Shown piece by piece: positions 12,051 through 23,540 of a stretch of DNA of 64,000 nucleotides (the stretch's first letter is position 1; each line of letters starts with the position of its first letter). The DNA comes from Hemerocallis citrina. Its lineage: Eukaryota; Streptophyta; Magnoliopsida; Asparagales; Asphodelaceae. A program made the translations under genes and the position numbers. Location of the stretch: contig CM030366.1 of assembly GCA_017893485.1 (NCBI GenBank), positions 97,488,585-97,552,584 on the forward strand, read 5' to 3'. The notes below the pieces were generated by a model. That model saw nothing but the letters and a program-made list of their open reading frames with translations, did no database searches and had not been told where the DNA came from.

Positions 12051-12330
12051 TTTCAAATCCCCGCATTTTTGGCCAGGATAAGGTATTTAAAAAAATAAAT
12101 AAATAAAAGCTCTATCCCAGCGTTTTTTATTTAAAATGCCGGATAGATGTAGTCTATAGTGGTATTTCTAAAAAAACCATGGGGATAGACCCTATATCTG
12201 TCCCGATGCTCGCTATAGCGGTATTTCTGGCAGCATATTCAGAAACGCCGCTACGGTCTATCCCGATATTTATAAATACCGGGATAACCCCCAAAAAATG
12301 CTGGAATTAGAGTTATGTGTTGCAGCGAAA
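12050..12330. mobile_element. Degenerate CACTA-like subterminal region
   Basis: Inverted motifs of the type CTATCCCAGCG...ATGCCGGATAG and TCTATCCCGATATTTATAAA...TACCGGGATA resemble the GC-cored subterminal repeats of CACTA elements. TGTGTTGCAG at about 12,315-12,325 may be a decayed TIR end. No second end was found. The intact CACTA at 42,467 has comparable but not identical motifs. Confidence 0.35.
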
Positions 12331-12614
12331 ACTTGCAAAATGCTATCAGGTTGGCGGTACTAATAGCAATTGAAAAATTTTGGGGATCTAATAGCAAAAA
12401 AAAAGAAAGGGAGTAAGCAGCAAAACCAGCCCACCCTTTTTTGTTTCTTGTACATTCCTATTCTTTGAATGATCTGTTGCTTGGTGTCTTATGCTTTAGG
12501 CTGTTCAAAGTTGAAACCATGTGTTTTCCATCTGTTCCGTTTTCCAACTCTTTTTTCCTTTATGTGGGCAACCTGATTAATTTTATCGTCTGATTTATGC
12601 TGTATTTTTTGTAA

Positions 12615-12675
12615 GTTGAAATAAACTTTCGGCAGTTTTTTAAAGGATACATCGAAGGAAGAGCCCACCACCCAG
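12615..12675 (+). pseudogene. JmjC histone demethylase (JMJ25/IBM1-like) fragment, left part
   Basis: The frame just before copia copy A reads VEINFRQFFKGYIEGRAHHP. This matches the segment that precedes the JmjC domain in plant KDM3/JMJ25-type H3K9 demethylases (pattern QFFKGY.EGR). It stops at the copia LTR at 12,676 and resumes in a compatible coding sense at 15,348. An in-frame TAA lies just upstream (12,612-12,614), so either an exon starts here or the fragment is mutated. Confidence 0.55.
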
Positions 12676-13422
12676 TGTTAGGATTGTATCTTGTATTTTC
12701 GTTGCGCAATTAGAAGAAGTGACGATGAAGTACGGAGATCGAAGCGTCGAAGAGCGACGGAGTAGAAAACATGGCAGCCAAGAAGCATGAACAAAGGCAT
12801 GTACAGTCGACTGTACACCCCTCGGGTCTGGACGCTATTGAGGTGCGGTCGATCGCACTCGGATGCAGTCGACTGACTGCGGCTGCAACAATGTTTTGAG
12901 ATTTTATCTTGGTGATATTTTCGGCCCAATCTTCAACTATAAGTCAGATCGTACGACTTATATTCAGTGCCTTCTTCGGCAAAATATATCAGACGACTGA
13001 GATATCAAGACTAACCTAGGGTTCTCTCTATTCTTCTTCTATTTATTGTAATATGGCCTCCAATATGAGAGGTCAAGTACTTCATTGATATTTTCTCCAT
13101 TGCAAGTGAGGCTTTAGAGATAGTTCTTGGTGAGTAAGTTTAATTCCTTGTATTAAGTGAATCTGTAACTCCTTGTAATTCTCTCTAGTTGAATAGTATA
13201 TCACCCTATATTCCCTCCGAATTAAGCGAAAGCTAACCAGGATAAATTCCTAGTGTGTTTTGTTGGATTGGTGAATCTATTTGTTTTGTTGTTCGATTAA
13301 TTCGTTTCATCTACCTTGCTATACTCATTACTCTAATCAATTTCGCTGTGCCACCGATGTTTGACAAAATTCCCCAACGAGACTTGTGGTGAGATTCATC
13401 TTCCTATCACAACACCCCAACA
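12676..13422 (+). repeat. 5' LTR of copia copy A
   Basis: Begins TGTTAGGATTG, ends ACACCCCAACA, about 747 bp. It contains a GTCGAC palindrome at 12,805-12,814 and a 20-bp-spaced palindrome pair at 12,847-12,856 and 12,867-12,876. Confidence 0.9.
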
Positions 13423-13425
13423 AAG

Positions 13426-13435
13426 TGGTATCAGA
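13426..13435 (+). other. Primer-binding site of copia copy A
   Basis: TGGTATCAGA matches the usual initiator-Met tRNA primer site of plant copia elements and starts four bases after the LTR. Confidence 0.8.
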
Positions 13436-13439
13436 TCTT

Positions 13440-14494
13440 TAGGTCGTCGAGTCCCTTGGTAAAGATAACAGGTCACGGTCTTTTGAAGATCAAGTAGTTC
13501 GATGGAAAGATCAACTACAATCTTTGGAAGGAAGACATGTATGATGTCCTAGTTCAAAAGCGTCTACAGTTAGCCGTCAAGAAGAAGGAAAAATAATCTA
13601 ATATGAAAGAGGATGTTTGGAATGATATTTGTGAAAGAGTTGTAAGTCTAATCCGACTATCATTGGTGGATGAGGTCAAATGCAAATTTCTTAAAAAAAA
13701 CTAGTGGGCGAGTTTGAGGGAAAAACTCATAGCTGGCTACTTTGGTTCGTCGTTATCATATTGGATGCATTAGAAGATGTAGTTATTCTGTTTATCAATG
13801 AAGAAAGGTACTGATCTTTAAAATCACATCACAGAGTTCAACAAGGTGTTATCTGAACTAAAGGTGATAAACGGGGATGTGAGTGAAGAAGATAAAGCTA
13901 TCATCTTGATATATTTACTGCCAAATTCGTACGAGCATTTGATAACTACCATGCTATACGGTAAATCTGCCAAGAAGAGTATTATGGTAGATGGTATAAT
14001 TAAAGCCTTGAAGGAAAATCAACTTAGGTAGAAGACTCAGAAATCATCGTCTACTCCCACAAGTTGTCTAGCAGTGGAAAGTCCTTCAATTAGAAGTCAA
14101 AGTGTATTGCAAAAGGATTCGGTCTGTTGCCAATATTGTAAAAGGTCATGACATATCAAGAAAGACTGTTGAATATTGCAGAAGCAGAAGAGTGCCAAGG
14201 ATGGCAATTCTACCACAGATGTGGTTTACCCTTCTGAATCAAGATTTCTGTCTTCTTGTTTCAAATTCTTTAGAGGTGGATTCTGATTGGTTTCTTGACT
14301 CAGTGAGTTCTACTCATATTTGCTCCGAAAGGGAGTTATTTTCTACTTATAAGTCTACTACAGGACGTTGTGTGAGAACAGGAACTGGAGACATTCGTAA
14401 AGTAGTAGGTGGAGAGTGCCTCAGGATAGGTGTTGCGGAGGTTGGCAACTCCGTGTTAATGCCACTAAGGTGTGCCCTTGAGGGCGTACACTGA
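13440..14494 (+). pseudogene. gag-protease of copia copy A, broken
   Basis: Copia gag (UBN2-type) is clear: FDGKINYNLWKEDMYDVL at about 13,500, then MLSELKVINGDVSEEDKAII and LLPNSYEHLI (13,846-14,031). A decayed CCHC region (CKRIR..., 14,100-14,170) and a protease region (DSDWFLDSVSSTHICSERE, 14,279-14,335; the usual D-S/T-G reads DSVSS) follow. Several stops interrupt gag (near 13,594, 13,705 and 14,030). It ends at GCALEG-like codons and goes straight to the purine tract, with no integrase, RT or RNase H. Confidence 0.8.
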
Positions 14495-14636
14495 TCGGTG
14501 AGATTGGGTAGAAGATTTGTTTAACTAGCTAAAGAAACTATTGTTCCAAGTATGTTCGCAAGTGGATATTAGTAGAGTTCAGGGATGAAGAATCACATCA
14601 TGTTGATAGCAATCATATACAATACAAGGTGGAGGT

Positions 14637-15347
14637 TGTTAGCATTATATCTTGTATATTCGTTGTGCAATTAGAAGAAGAGACGATGAAGTACGGAGGT
14701 CAAAGCGTCGAAGAGAGATGAAGTAGAAAACATGGCAACAAAAAAGCATGAACAGAGGCATGTACAGTTTACTGTGCAGTCGACTGTACACCCCTCGGGT
14801 CTGGACTCTACCGATGCAGTCGACCGACCGCACTTGGGTGCAGTCGACCGACCGCGACTATAGAAATGTTTTGGGCTTTTATCTTGGTAACTTTTTTGCC
14901 TCAATCTTCAACTTTAAGTCAGATCGTATGGCTCCTATTTAGTGCTTCTACAGGATATACCGGATGACTGGGATATTAAAACTAACCTAGGGTTCTCTCT
15001 ATTCTTCTTCTGTTTATTGTAATGGTTTCCAATATTGGAGTTCAAGTACTTTATTGATATTTTCTCCATTGCAAGTAAGGCTTGCAAGATATTTCTTGGT
15101 GAGTGAGTTTAATTCCTTGTATTGAGTATATCTACAACTCCTTGTAATTATCTCTAGTTGAATATTATATCTTTATATATTTCCCTCCGGATTAAGCAAA
15201 AACTAACCGAGATAAATTCATCGTGTGTTTGTGTTGGATTGGTGGATCTATTTATTTGGTTGTTCGATTGATTCATCTCATCTATTCAACAAAATTCCCT
15301 AACGAGAGTTGTGGTGAGATTCCTCTTCCTATCACAATACCCCAACA
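14637..15347 (+). repeat. 3' LTR of copia copy A
   Basis: Begins TGTTAGCATTAT, ends ATACCCCAACA, 711 bp. It aligns with the 5' LTR but with many substitutions, so the insertion is not recent. GTCGAC palindromes lie at 14,777, 14,817 and 14,841; the last pair is 24 bp apart because of an extra ACCG. Confidence 0.9.
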
Positions 15348-15442
15348 CATCGTTGGCCTGAGATACTTAAACTAAAGGATTGGGCCCCAGCACGCTCTTT
15401 TGAGGATCATTTACCACGCCCTAGTGTTGAGTTTATCACTTC
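15348..15442 (+). pseudogene. JmjC histone demethylase (JMJ25/IBM1-like) fragment, right part
   Basis: Directly after the copia 3' LTR the frame reads [20 protein letters not shown], continuing [15 protein letters not shown]. WPExLKLKDWPP...FEExLPRH.xEF is the signature entering the JmjC domain of plant KDM3/JMJ25-type demethylases. The match ends at about 15,442, where an intron or a break begins. With 12,615-12,675 it gives a split exon. No iron-binding HxD residues are visible, so this is a fragment. Confidence 0.6.
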
Positions 15443-15891
15443 ATTACCTTTAATGTTATTGTGGAGCTTCTGTAGAGTCAAATGGTGTATTCTGCATTAC
15501 TATTGGAAACCAGAATGCTCCCAGTAGCTTCTTTTTCTGGGCAAAAGCCAGTTACAGGTTCTCATGTTTCTGTTGAAGCTTCTGTGGACAATGGAATCAT
15601 TCCTCATACCATTGTTAATAAAGATACAAATTATAAGGGGAGAAAGGACCTAAATCCATTGTTGTCGCTTGCATGAAAGAGTTTAACACCATTCAGAAAG
15701 ATTTAGATCGACATGTTGTATCTCAATCAGCAGGTGATAATGGTAAAAATTACAGCAAATCAGGGTCGTACGATCCCAGCACAGAACATAAAGCTTCAAT
15801 AGGCAGCTTAGTCATAACGGGCCTCTTTAACAGATCCAGGCCTTCTCTAGGCTCCTCTACAATACATGGGCCACTTTCGAGCACATTAAAA
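15443..15891 (+). other. Unassigned stretch between JmjC fragment and Tat element 2
   Basis: Two short forward open frames (15,482-15,676, 64 aa; 15,673-15,903, 76 aa) overlap by a few bases. Neither has a recognisable motif. They could be exon remains of the JmjC locus or of another gene, since the sequence is less AT-rich than the flanks. I assign no function. Confidence 0.3.
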
Positions 15892-16378
15892 GTGACAGAT
15901 TAGACCCAGTGGGAGAGACACTTAGCCCATAAGGGCTATTAGTCAAATCTTGTATCCCCAAATAAGAGAGCTTATCTCTTGAGGGTGAGATTCAAACAGG
16001 AGATAAGAAATTCATATCAATCTAATGGATTCATCTTAATCTCCTAAAATGTTTCTCAGTCCTATAAATCCCCCCCCCCCCCCCCCTCTCCTCAGTCAAA
16101 AGGTAATTAATCTTTTCTCTCTCAAACTCTCTTTCTCTCTTTGGTTCTGACTTTAGCGTCAGATGGTCTATCGCCAGGGCCACCCACTATGTTTCAGGCT
16201 TTTTGCAAGTACATCGGCTACATCAGCAACCATCTGATTCTGATTACGGTGTTCAATCAACGATCCAGATCCACTCTCAGGAGCTTTAACAACTTTTTAT
16301 GGCAACAATGTTTTTAGTTGTTTCCATTAAATATAAATTCACTATATGTTTGCTTGCACACCAAAATAAGTAGCAACA
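15892..16378 (+). repeat. 5' LTR-like region of Tat element 2
   Basis: Ends AGCAACA at 16,378 just before the primer site, as in element 1. Contains CCTATAAATCCCC at 16,061 followed by a C run to about 16,086. The start at 15,892 (TGACAGATTAG) is a guess. Confidence 0.45.
16063..16068 (+). promoter_or_regulatory. TATA box in Tat element 2 LTR
   Basis: TATAAA followed by a long C run, about 310 bases before the LTR end, mirroring element 1. Confidence 0.55.
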
Positions 16379-16381
16379 GAT

Positions 16382-16393
16382 TGGCTTCATCTG
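16382..16393 (+). other. Primer-binding site of Tat element 2
   Basis: TGGCTTCATCTG at the position of element 1's TGGCACCGTCTG, three bases after the LTR end. Confidence 0.5.
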
Positions 16394-16424
16394 TGGAAAA
16401 CTACACAGATTAGACTTACCGCCA

Positions 16425-18083
16425 TGCCACCATGACTAAGAGGTAGAGCGGCAGCCTCAAGCTTTCGCACCAATTCTCTTCATCAATAAGCTCCTCCCGT
16501 GGAGGACCCAATTTCACGTCAACAGCCAGATCCGTCCCAACAGCCTAATCAAGCTGATATCAACGGAGAGGCACCAAGGGGCTCCCAACAAAGCTGTCAT
16601 GAACCGCAACATGAACAGAGCCCTCGCAAGGTCCTTAGCAGTCAAAAGATCTTCGTCAAATCATCCGTGCTAGACAACAGGGGACCGATCTAAGGATTCG
16701 TTTGAACGAGAAGCATGCACAGGGCAAGGCCTCCCGCTCAGAATGTCAAGTGAACTGGAGAAGCAACTCTCCCCAAAGGCCGAGATCACGACACTCCTCC
16801 CATAGGGGGCACACTACAGAAAGAAGCCCGACTCATGAGAGTCAAAAGCAACATGAGAGAAACAATGAACAAGAGATCCTCGTCACTAGGGCCAAATTGG
16901 AAAAGTTCAAGCTTGACAATCTTCGAGCCATCCAAGGAAGTCAAGATCATGGTCAACCCACGAAAGAAGAAGAATCCAATGGTTCAACTGGATCCATGGG
17001 GAAGGATGGCCAAGTCCTTCGTCGAATCCGAGAAGCTGAAGATCGCTTGGAACATATGAAGAATGACGGGAACCGCTCCAGCAGGGCCTACTGCCCCAGT
17101 TGACCGCCATTCAGCAAATCCATCATTGATGCACACATTTCGAAGAACTTCAAAGCTCCTCAATTCAGGTCATACGATGTTGAATATGACCCGAAGGATC
17201 ATAATGAGAGTTTTAAAACTCTCATGATGGTCTACAATGCCACCGATGCGCTGATGTGCCAAACACTCCCCGCAACTTTCAAATGATCAACAAGAAAATG
17301 GTACTCCTGCCTCACTTCAGAGTTAATATTCTCCTTCGACCAGCTCGAGGAACTTTTCATAGTGCACTTCGTTACCAGTCGCAAGGCTGAAAAAATAAGT
17401 GTCTGCATGTTGGAACTGAAACAAAATGATGGAGAACTGCTGAAAGACTTTGTCAAGCGCTTCATAGCCGAAGTAAGGTCTACCTCTTTCCTAGACTCAT
17501 CAGTGGCGGTTGTAGCCTTCCGCCACAATGTCACTAACAAAGACCTAAAAGCCTCTCTCTCGAAGAAGCCTCCTAAAGATTACATTGAGCTCCTAGAAAG
17601 GAGTGACAAGTACATCAAGGTCGAGGAAACTCTTTATCTTCAAGGCAAAGTTTCACCTTCTGGGAACAAACGGAAGAATACAAGTGAGGAAGGACCCAGA
17701 AAGTTTCAGAAGACGACGCTGGTCAACGCATTCCACCTCCAGCACCAGGCTTCGACACGTTCACTCCCCACAATGCAAGCATATCAGCCATCCTCATTGA
17801 AGTTGAGAAGGACAGAATAATATGCCCTCTGCCCAAGATGTCCACTGCTAGCAAGAGAAGAGACAAAAATAAGTGGTGCTCATTTCACAGAGATCATGGA
17901 CACACTAGTGACAATTGTCGAGCTCTCAAAGATAAACTTGAAGGCCTAATTTGCCGGGATTATCTCTCTTAATTTGTCCAACAAAATAACAATGCCGAAA
18001 TTCCTTCGGCACGGGGTGCTAATAAGCGTCAAGAGAGGCCCTCTGAATCACGAGACTCATAACACAGCCATTCTCCACTCATC
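16425..18083 (+). pseudogene. gag of Tat element 2, broken
   Basis: Same plan as element 1. A leader (MPP then stop) at about 16,425 is followed by a basic region (16,702-17,100). The gag core (17,140-17,640) includes FKTLMM, KWYSCL, EELFIVHFVTSR and KKPPKDYIELLERSDKYIKVEE. The C-terminal zinc-like segment (17,872-17,935) reads KWCSFHRDHGHTSDNCRAL. The longest open part is 17,362-17,820. Stops in the core (for example near 17,284) make it non-functional. Confidence 0.8.
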
Positions 18084-18780
18084 ATGGAGGGCCGATGGGG
18101 GGGAGATTCGAACTCCTCCCGCAAAGCCTTCGTGAGGGAAGCCAGCTCAGTACATAGTATCTCGCCTGCCAAGAGCACCAGGGTCCCGATATCTTTCTCC
18201 GACAAAGACTTAGAAGGTGTCCGAACACCTCACTGTGATGCATTGGTCATAAACCTTTGCATGTGAATCATGAGGTAGGCTGCATCCTTGTAGACAACGG
18301 AAGCTCAATAAACATCCTTTTCATGAACACTAATAATGGCCTGAAGCTCTCCCGATACCGACTCAAGCCATCCGGTTATAAACTCCACGGATTCTCCGGT
18401 GTACCCGTTCAAGTAAAAGGAATCGTCACACTCGATGCAATAGCAAAAAAAGCTCTCGCTATTAGAATGGAAGCGCTGGACTTTATGGTAGTAGATGTCA
18501 AAGTCGCATACAATGCAATATTTGGCTGTCCAGGCCTAGCGGCCTTCCATGCAGTTGCTTCCACCTTCCACATAAAAATGAAGTTTCCAACAATAGCAGG
18601 CATAGGCCAAGTTGTAGGGAACCAACATGCAGCACGAGCATGCTACATGGCTACAATGGGGGGCGTGGTTCTCCCCCTCAACGCCATGGAACTCCTACCG
18701 AAAGGCCATCACAATAACTCCAAGTCCGTAAACAAGCTTAAAGCCACTGTCATATACAATCCTGCCGAAAACTTCCAAAC
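18084..18780 (+). pseudogene. Protease of Tat element 2
   Basis: The frame VPISFSDKDLEGVRTPHCDA (18,180-18,240) leads to ILVDNGSSINILFMN with the active-site Asp, then YKLHGFSGVPVQVKGIVTLD and AIFGCPGLAAFHAV. One frame change lies near 18,257. The protease core (18,257-18,700) is open. After about 18,780 the sequence no longer matches element 1 until the integrase tail. Confidence 0.75.
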
Positions 18781-18989
18781 TTGTCAAGTCATCTCCCACC
18801 AGGTCCAAACTCGTCCTCGTCAGAATACAATAATAAACCTGAATCCCTTACTCGAAGTCACTTTGCTCATTCATTGGAAAGAAACAGTACTGCCAAAGCA
18901 CATTGGTAAACTTGAAGATTTCCTTTTCTCTCTGCAAAATAAGGAGAGGCTTGACAAAAAACAGGAAAAATCCAGGCAAGGTCTACTAA

Positions 18990-19095
18990 ATTGTTCGCCT
19001 AGCGGCTCATCAACTTGAAGACCTGGGGCTAAGAAGGTATCAACAGGGACTTGGAATGATGAACAGCTCATGAAATTCAACATAGGCACTTAACG
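18990..19095 (+). pseudogene. Integrase C-terminal scrap of Tat element 2
   Basis: HQLEDLG, then GTWNDEQLMKF match the last integrase residues of element 1 (YQLEDPGGKK, RTWNAEHLMKY). Roughly 335 bp separate this from the end of protease homology, against about 3.1 kb in element 1, so RT, both RNase H domains and most of integrase are deleted. Confidence 0.7.
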
Positions 19096-19219
19096 CCCGC
19101 CTCCTCTATATATTTTCAATATTTTGCAATAGCGGTCAGCCACTAGAGCAGCCGCTTAGTTTTATTTTCTAATAAAATTTAATATTCATTTTTGCAGAAT
19201 TATCGCACAACTCTACGAA

Positions 19220-19870
19220 TGTATACAATGAGTTAAATGTCAACCCTACTCTTAAAAATGACACCAAAAACTTATTAAAAGTTCTTTATAAGATGGGTTC
19301 GGAGTCCATACCTATGGTTCGAAGTTACTCTAACAATTCTCAACAAAGCAAGTTCAGAGTTTGCTTCGCCATTTGATATTCTCCTACAATCCGTTAACGC
19401 CTCGACAACAGGTTCAGATTCCTTACCCGTAGCTCGATGTTACTTTAGCAACTTGTTACAAAGCATGTCTGAAGTTTAACTCGTCATTCGATCTGCTCAT
19501 GCAACATGTTAATACCTAAACTAACAAGTTCGGAATCCATACCCATGGCTTAGAGTTACTTTAGCAACCTGCAATCAAGCACGTTCGAAGTTCAACTCGC
19601 ATTCAACCTGTTCCTGAAACTAGTTAAAAATCCTTAAAGACAGATTGGAGGTCTAAAATCGTGGATTATAGTTACTACAATAAAACTTGCAAAAGCAACA
19701 TATGGAGTTCAGCTCGCTACTCGATGTGACATAATTTGTTAAAGGACCCATATAGAAAGTTCGGAAAACAACTCTCCCTCAGAGTTGCTCCTACATCTAG
19801 CTAAACACCCTTGCTGCAAGTTTGGAAAATAACTTTCCCTCTCAGTTTCTCCTACAAGTAGTTGGGTGCA
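19220..19870 (+). repeat. Degenerate ~115-bp tandem repeat, Tat element 2 tail
   Basis: Loose copies with AGTTCGGAGTCCATACC, AGTTACTTTAGCAAC and TTCGATCTGCTC-like parts, at the place where element 1 has its 117-bp array. The shared GTTCGGAGTCCA core suggests common origin. Confidence 0.65.
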
Positions 19871-20620
19871 AAACGGATATGTTCTAAACTCCGTGAAACA
19901 TTACGCACACCATCGATGGTTCATTAGCTACAGACAGCAAGTTCGAGGCCTTGTTCTTATATCTACAAAGAACCCAGTCGATGGCTCATCAACTTCTACA
20001 ACAAGTTACACAGTAAGGATCAAACATATGAAAGAATTATTCAAGTCTTAGAACTATTCCAAATCTATGTATTCAGATCCAGGGCCACTACAAATATTTA
20101 CAAGTACAAATCTACTGGCCATACTACAAGCGCCGAACTACAATGAGTCTGCAAGTATTATTACAAAGGCATGTCGAGACATTAAGCGGCATAGTAATTC
20201 AACAATATGATCTACAAATCATCCTTCCGGCTACATGGTAGGGGATTTTCTGCCTAAATGACACAAACCTCTTCACAGGCCTCCTACCAGCTAACAACTC
20301 CCCATGGTTGTCTCAACTCTTGATGATAAATTTCAAGACAAGACTTTCTTAGGTGGGCAAGCTCCAAGCCTTTCCTACCACCTTCACCTGAGCTAGCTCC
20401 AATTTCGTCCCACATAACATGTTGTACAAATAGACAAGTTCTAACTCTGCCAAGCACAGTATATTGCGAAGGAAAGCAAGCTCGACGTCCCAAAGACCTC
20501 ATCTGGCTCGACATCCCAAAGACCTCATCTGGTGTACACGACTACTTGTTAGCACAGAGAAGAACGGAATAACTTCAATGCTGAACAAACAGAAAATACT
20601 TCACTTCGACATCAAGAAGA
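19871..20620. other. Non-repetitive part of the Tat element 2 tail
   Basis: Corresponds in position to the antisense open region of element 1. One reverse frame (20,284-20,514, 76 aa) is open, but I see no convincing similarity to the element 1 antisense frames. A 21-bp repeat (CCCAAAGACCTCATCTGG core) occurs twice near 20,490-20,535. Confidence 0.35.
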
Positions 20621-20639
20621 CTTGGAATGAGCTCTGCCA

Positions 20640-21545
20640 ACAACTCCTCAACACCATACAATGAGTTCAATGTCCTGCTCTTCGCTCAGACTCCATTAAT
20701 CCTCGTTGACTCCAAACAACAAGTTCAATGCATCGCTTGTCGCTCAGGCTCCATCAACAACTCATTGACTCTAAATAACGAGGCCAATACCAGGTATATA
20801 AACAGTGATTTCAAATCTAGAGGTTAATCGTACTCTGGAAACTTTACTTAATGCAGAGTTTGGTTTTTTGGGGGTGATAGTGAAAAAGTTGACAGATAAG
20901 TCATCCTTACTGTCACTCTACAGACATATAATTGATGGAACACCTTGCTCTTTACTAAGGCTCCACCAACAACTCGTTAACTCCATACACGAGTTCAACG
21001 TCCTGCTCTCCACTCGAACTCCATCAAAAACTCGTTGACTCCAAACAACGAGTCCAATGCTCGGATCTCCGCCCAAGCTCCACCAACAACTCGTTGACTC
21101 CAAACAACGAGTTATGTGCCCCATTCTCCGCTCGCGCTCCATCAACAACTCGTTCATTCCAAACAACGAGTTCAATGCCTTGCTCTTCGCTCAGGCTTCA
21201 TCAACAACTCATTGACTCTAAATAACGAGTTCGATGCCTTGCTCACCGCACTCCAAATAACGAGTTCAATGCCTTGCTCTTCGCTCAGGCTCCGTTAACA
21301 ACTCATTGGCTCCAAAAAATGAGTTCAATGCTCTGCTCTCTGCACGAGCTCCAACAACAACTTGTTGACTCCAAACAACGAGCTCAACGCTCTGCTCTCT
21401 ACTTGAGTCTCATCAGCAACTTGTTAACTCCGATAGAACGAGTTCAGTGCCTTGCTCTTCGCTCGAGCTCCGCCAACAACTCGTTACCTCTGTACAACGA
21501 GTTCAACGTCCCGATTGTTGCTCAAGTCCTTCCAACAACCCCTCA
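20640..21545 (+). repeat. ~60-bp tandem repeat: CAACAACTCGTTGACTCC family
   Basis: About 14-15 copies of a unit of roughly 60 bp: CAACAACTCGTTGACTCCAA, then ACAACGAGTTCAATGC, then CTTGCTCTTCGCTCAGGCTC. ACTCGTT and AACGAGT are inverted partners within each unit, so each unit can form a small hairpin. Confidence 0.9.
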
Positions 21546-21559
21546 ACTTTATGCAGTAG

Positions 21560-22665
21560 GTTAATCATCCAAAGTTGGCCTAAAGTTGTCTATACAAGCT
21601 TGTTGGGCGCAAATAACAAGCTGTACATCAACTCCGTCTTAGAGTTGTCCCTCTAAACTTGTCGGGATCAAATGGCAAGTTCAACGTCCAACTCTATCAA
21701 AGAGTTCTCTGTTAACTTACTAGGGTCAAACTGCAAGCTCTACATCAACTTGATCAAAGGATTGTCTCAACAACACTTGCTGGGTGCAAACAGCAAGTTT
21801 AAACGACCAACTCCATTATAGAGTTGCCTCTACAAAACTTGCTGGGATCAAACGGCGAGTTCAACGTCCAACTCCGTCTAAGAGTTGTCTCTATAGACTT
21901 GTTGGGAACAAACAATAAGTTCAACATTCATTTCCGATTAGAGTTGCCCCTATAAACTTTTTGGAAACAAACAAAAATTTTAGGTTTAACGTTTAACTCC
22001 GTCGCAGAGTTGTCTCTCTAAACCTGACGGGAACAAACTGCAGGTTCAATGTTCAACTTCGACTAAAGTTGCCCCAACAAACTTGTTGGGAACAAACAAC
22101 AGGTTTAACATTCAACTCTGTCATAGAGTTGTCTCTCCAAACTTGTCAGGATCAAACAGTAGATTCAATGTTTAACTCCGACTCAGAGTTGCCTCCCAAA
22201 ATTTGTTGGGCTCAAACGGCTGGTTCAACGTTCAACTCCGTCTCAGAGTTGCCTCTCAAAAAATTTTGGGCACAAGGAGCAAGTTCAAACGACTAACTCT
22301 GTCTCACGGTTGTCTCTAGAACTCGCTTGTATCAAACAACGAGTTGAAATGTTCAACTCCGACTAGAGTTGCCCCTGCAGACTTGTTGGAAACAAACAAC
22401 AGGTTTAACGTTCAACTCCATCGCAAAGTTGTTTCTTCAAACTTGCTGGGATCAAACTGCAAGCTTTATGTTCAACTCTGTCTAGAGTTGGCTCTAGAAA
22501 CTTGCTGGACGCAAATGGCAAGTTCAACATCTAACTCCATCGGATAGTTCTTTATTAACTTGCTGGGTTCAAATGGCAAACTCAACATTCAACTCCGTCT
22601 TAGAGTTGTCTCTTCAAACTTGCTGGGATTAAACAGCAAATCTGTAGTCTGACCTCCTCCCGAAG
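21560..22665 (+). repeat. ~60-bp tandem repeat: AACTTGTTGGGAACAAAC family
   Basis: About 17-18 copies of a unit of roughly 60 bp: ACTTGTTGGGAACAAACAAC, AGGTTTAACGTTCAACTCCG, TCTCAGAGTTGTCTCTCCAA. It follows the previous array directly. The unit length is similar while the sequence differs, with an ACTC...GAGT inverted core kept, so one array may derive from the other. Confidence 0.9.
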
Positions 22666-23540
22666 ATTATTCCTGCAATAGCTCTTCTAGGTCAGTCGCA
22701 TGCATCAGATCCAACGGTCAAAGTGCTTAGATACCAGACCGACGGAACACTCGTCCAACAACGAAATGCTTGATCGACAAAACAAGCGAATAACACAATG
22801 CTTGGTCAACGAAGAAGATGTTCAATGAAACGAGCGATGGGACACTTGATCTACAAAATTAGAGGTCAAACAAAACACTCGATATGAAAAACAAGCAAAC
22901 GATAGAATGCTTGGTCGATAAAAGAGCGATTCAACAAAATGAGCGACGGGACGCTTGATCGATAAAAGCAGTAGCTCGATGAGAAACCCATAGCTTGACC
23001 TGAAGTCGTAGATCGATGAGAAGACAATAACTCAATGGAGATGGCTCGACTCCATAGCTCGACGACTCTATAGCTCGACGAAACTTCCATAGCTCGATGA
23101 AAAGTTACAGCTCAACAACGACAGTATCTCAACAAAAAATAGAGCACGACGGCGATGAGAAGCTCAACTCATAGCTCATAGCTCGACCAAGTTGTAGCTC
23201 GATGAAGCAACTCATAGCTCAACGAAGTTGTAGCTCAACCAAGCAAATCATAGCTTGACGAAGTTGTAGCTCAACTAAGCAACTCATAGCTCGACTAAGT
23301 TGTAGCTTGACGAAGCAAGTCATAGCTCGACAAAAATGTAGCTAGACGAAACTATAGCTCGACCAAGCATAGCTCAATACGAGTCATAGCTCAACAAGAG
23401 CCATAACCCGACAAGAACCATAGCTTGACAGAAAAATTGTAGCTCAACGGAATAGAGGAGCTCGACCAAGCATAGCTCGACAAGAGCCAAAGCTTGACGA
23501 GAAAAATCTACCTCAACCAAGAAGCCTCGAAGATAGTTGA
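22666..23540 (+). repeat. Short-unit array: (C)ATAGCTCGACGAAG family, left block
   Basis: First loosely repeated AACACTCGATCGACAAAACG-like units (22,700-22,980), then dense copies of TAGCTCGACGAAG/CAACTCATAGCTCGAC with 12-30 bp spacing (22,980-23,540). The same unit returns at 27,160-27,780, on the other side of the foldback insertion. Confidence 0.85.

Larger units (their letters stand above)
12676..15347 (+). mobile_element. Ty1/copia gag-protease-only element, copy A
   Basis: 5' LTR 12,676-13,422 and 3' LTR 14,637-15,347, both starting TGTTAG and ending CCCAACA. A tRNA-Met-type primer site (TGGTATCAGA, 13,426-13,435) follows the 5' LTR and a purine tract (AAGGTGGAGGT, 14,626-14,636) precedes the 3' LTR. 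The internal part has only gag and a protease remnant. The 5-bp flanks (CCCAG and CATCG) do not match, so no target duplication is seen. It splits a JmjC coding fragment. Copies B (29,524-46,875) and C (58,022 onward) are the same family. Confidence 0.9.

Noticed and set aside
16064..16090. C run at the Tat element 2 TATA box as a regulatory quadruplex
   Set aside because: A homopolymer of this kind is common and its length is unreliable; no further evidence.
20640..23540. Possible CRISPR-like array because of regular repeats
   Set aside because: Units are contiguous and diverged, with no unique spacers, in a plant retrotransposon tail.
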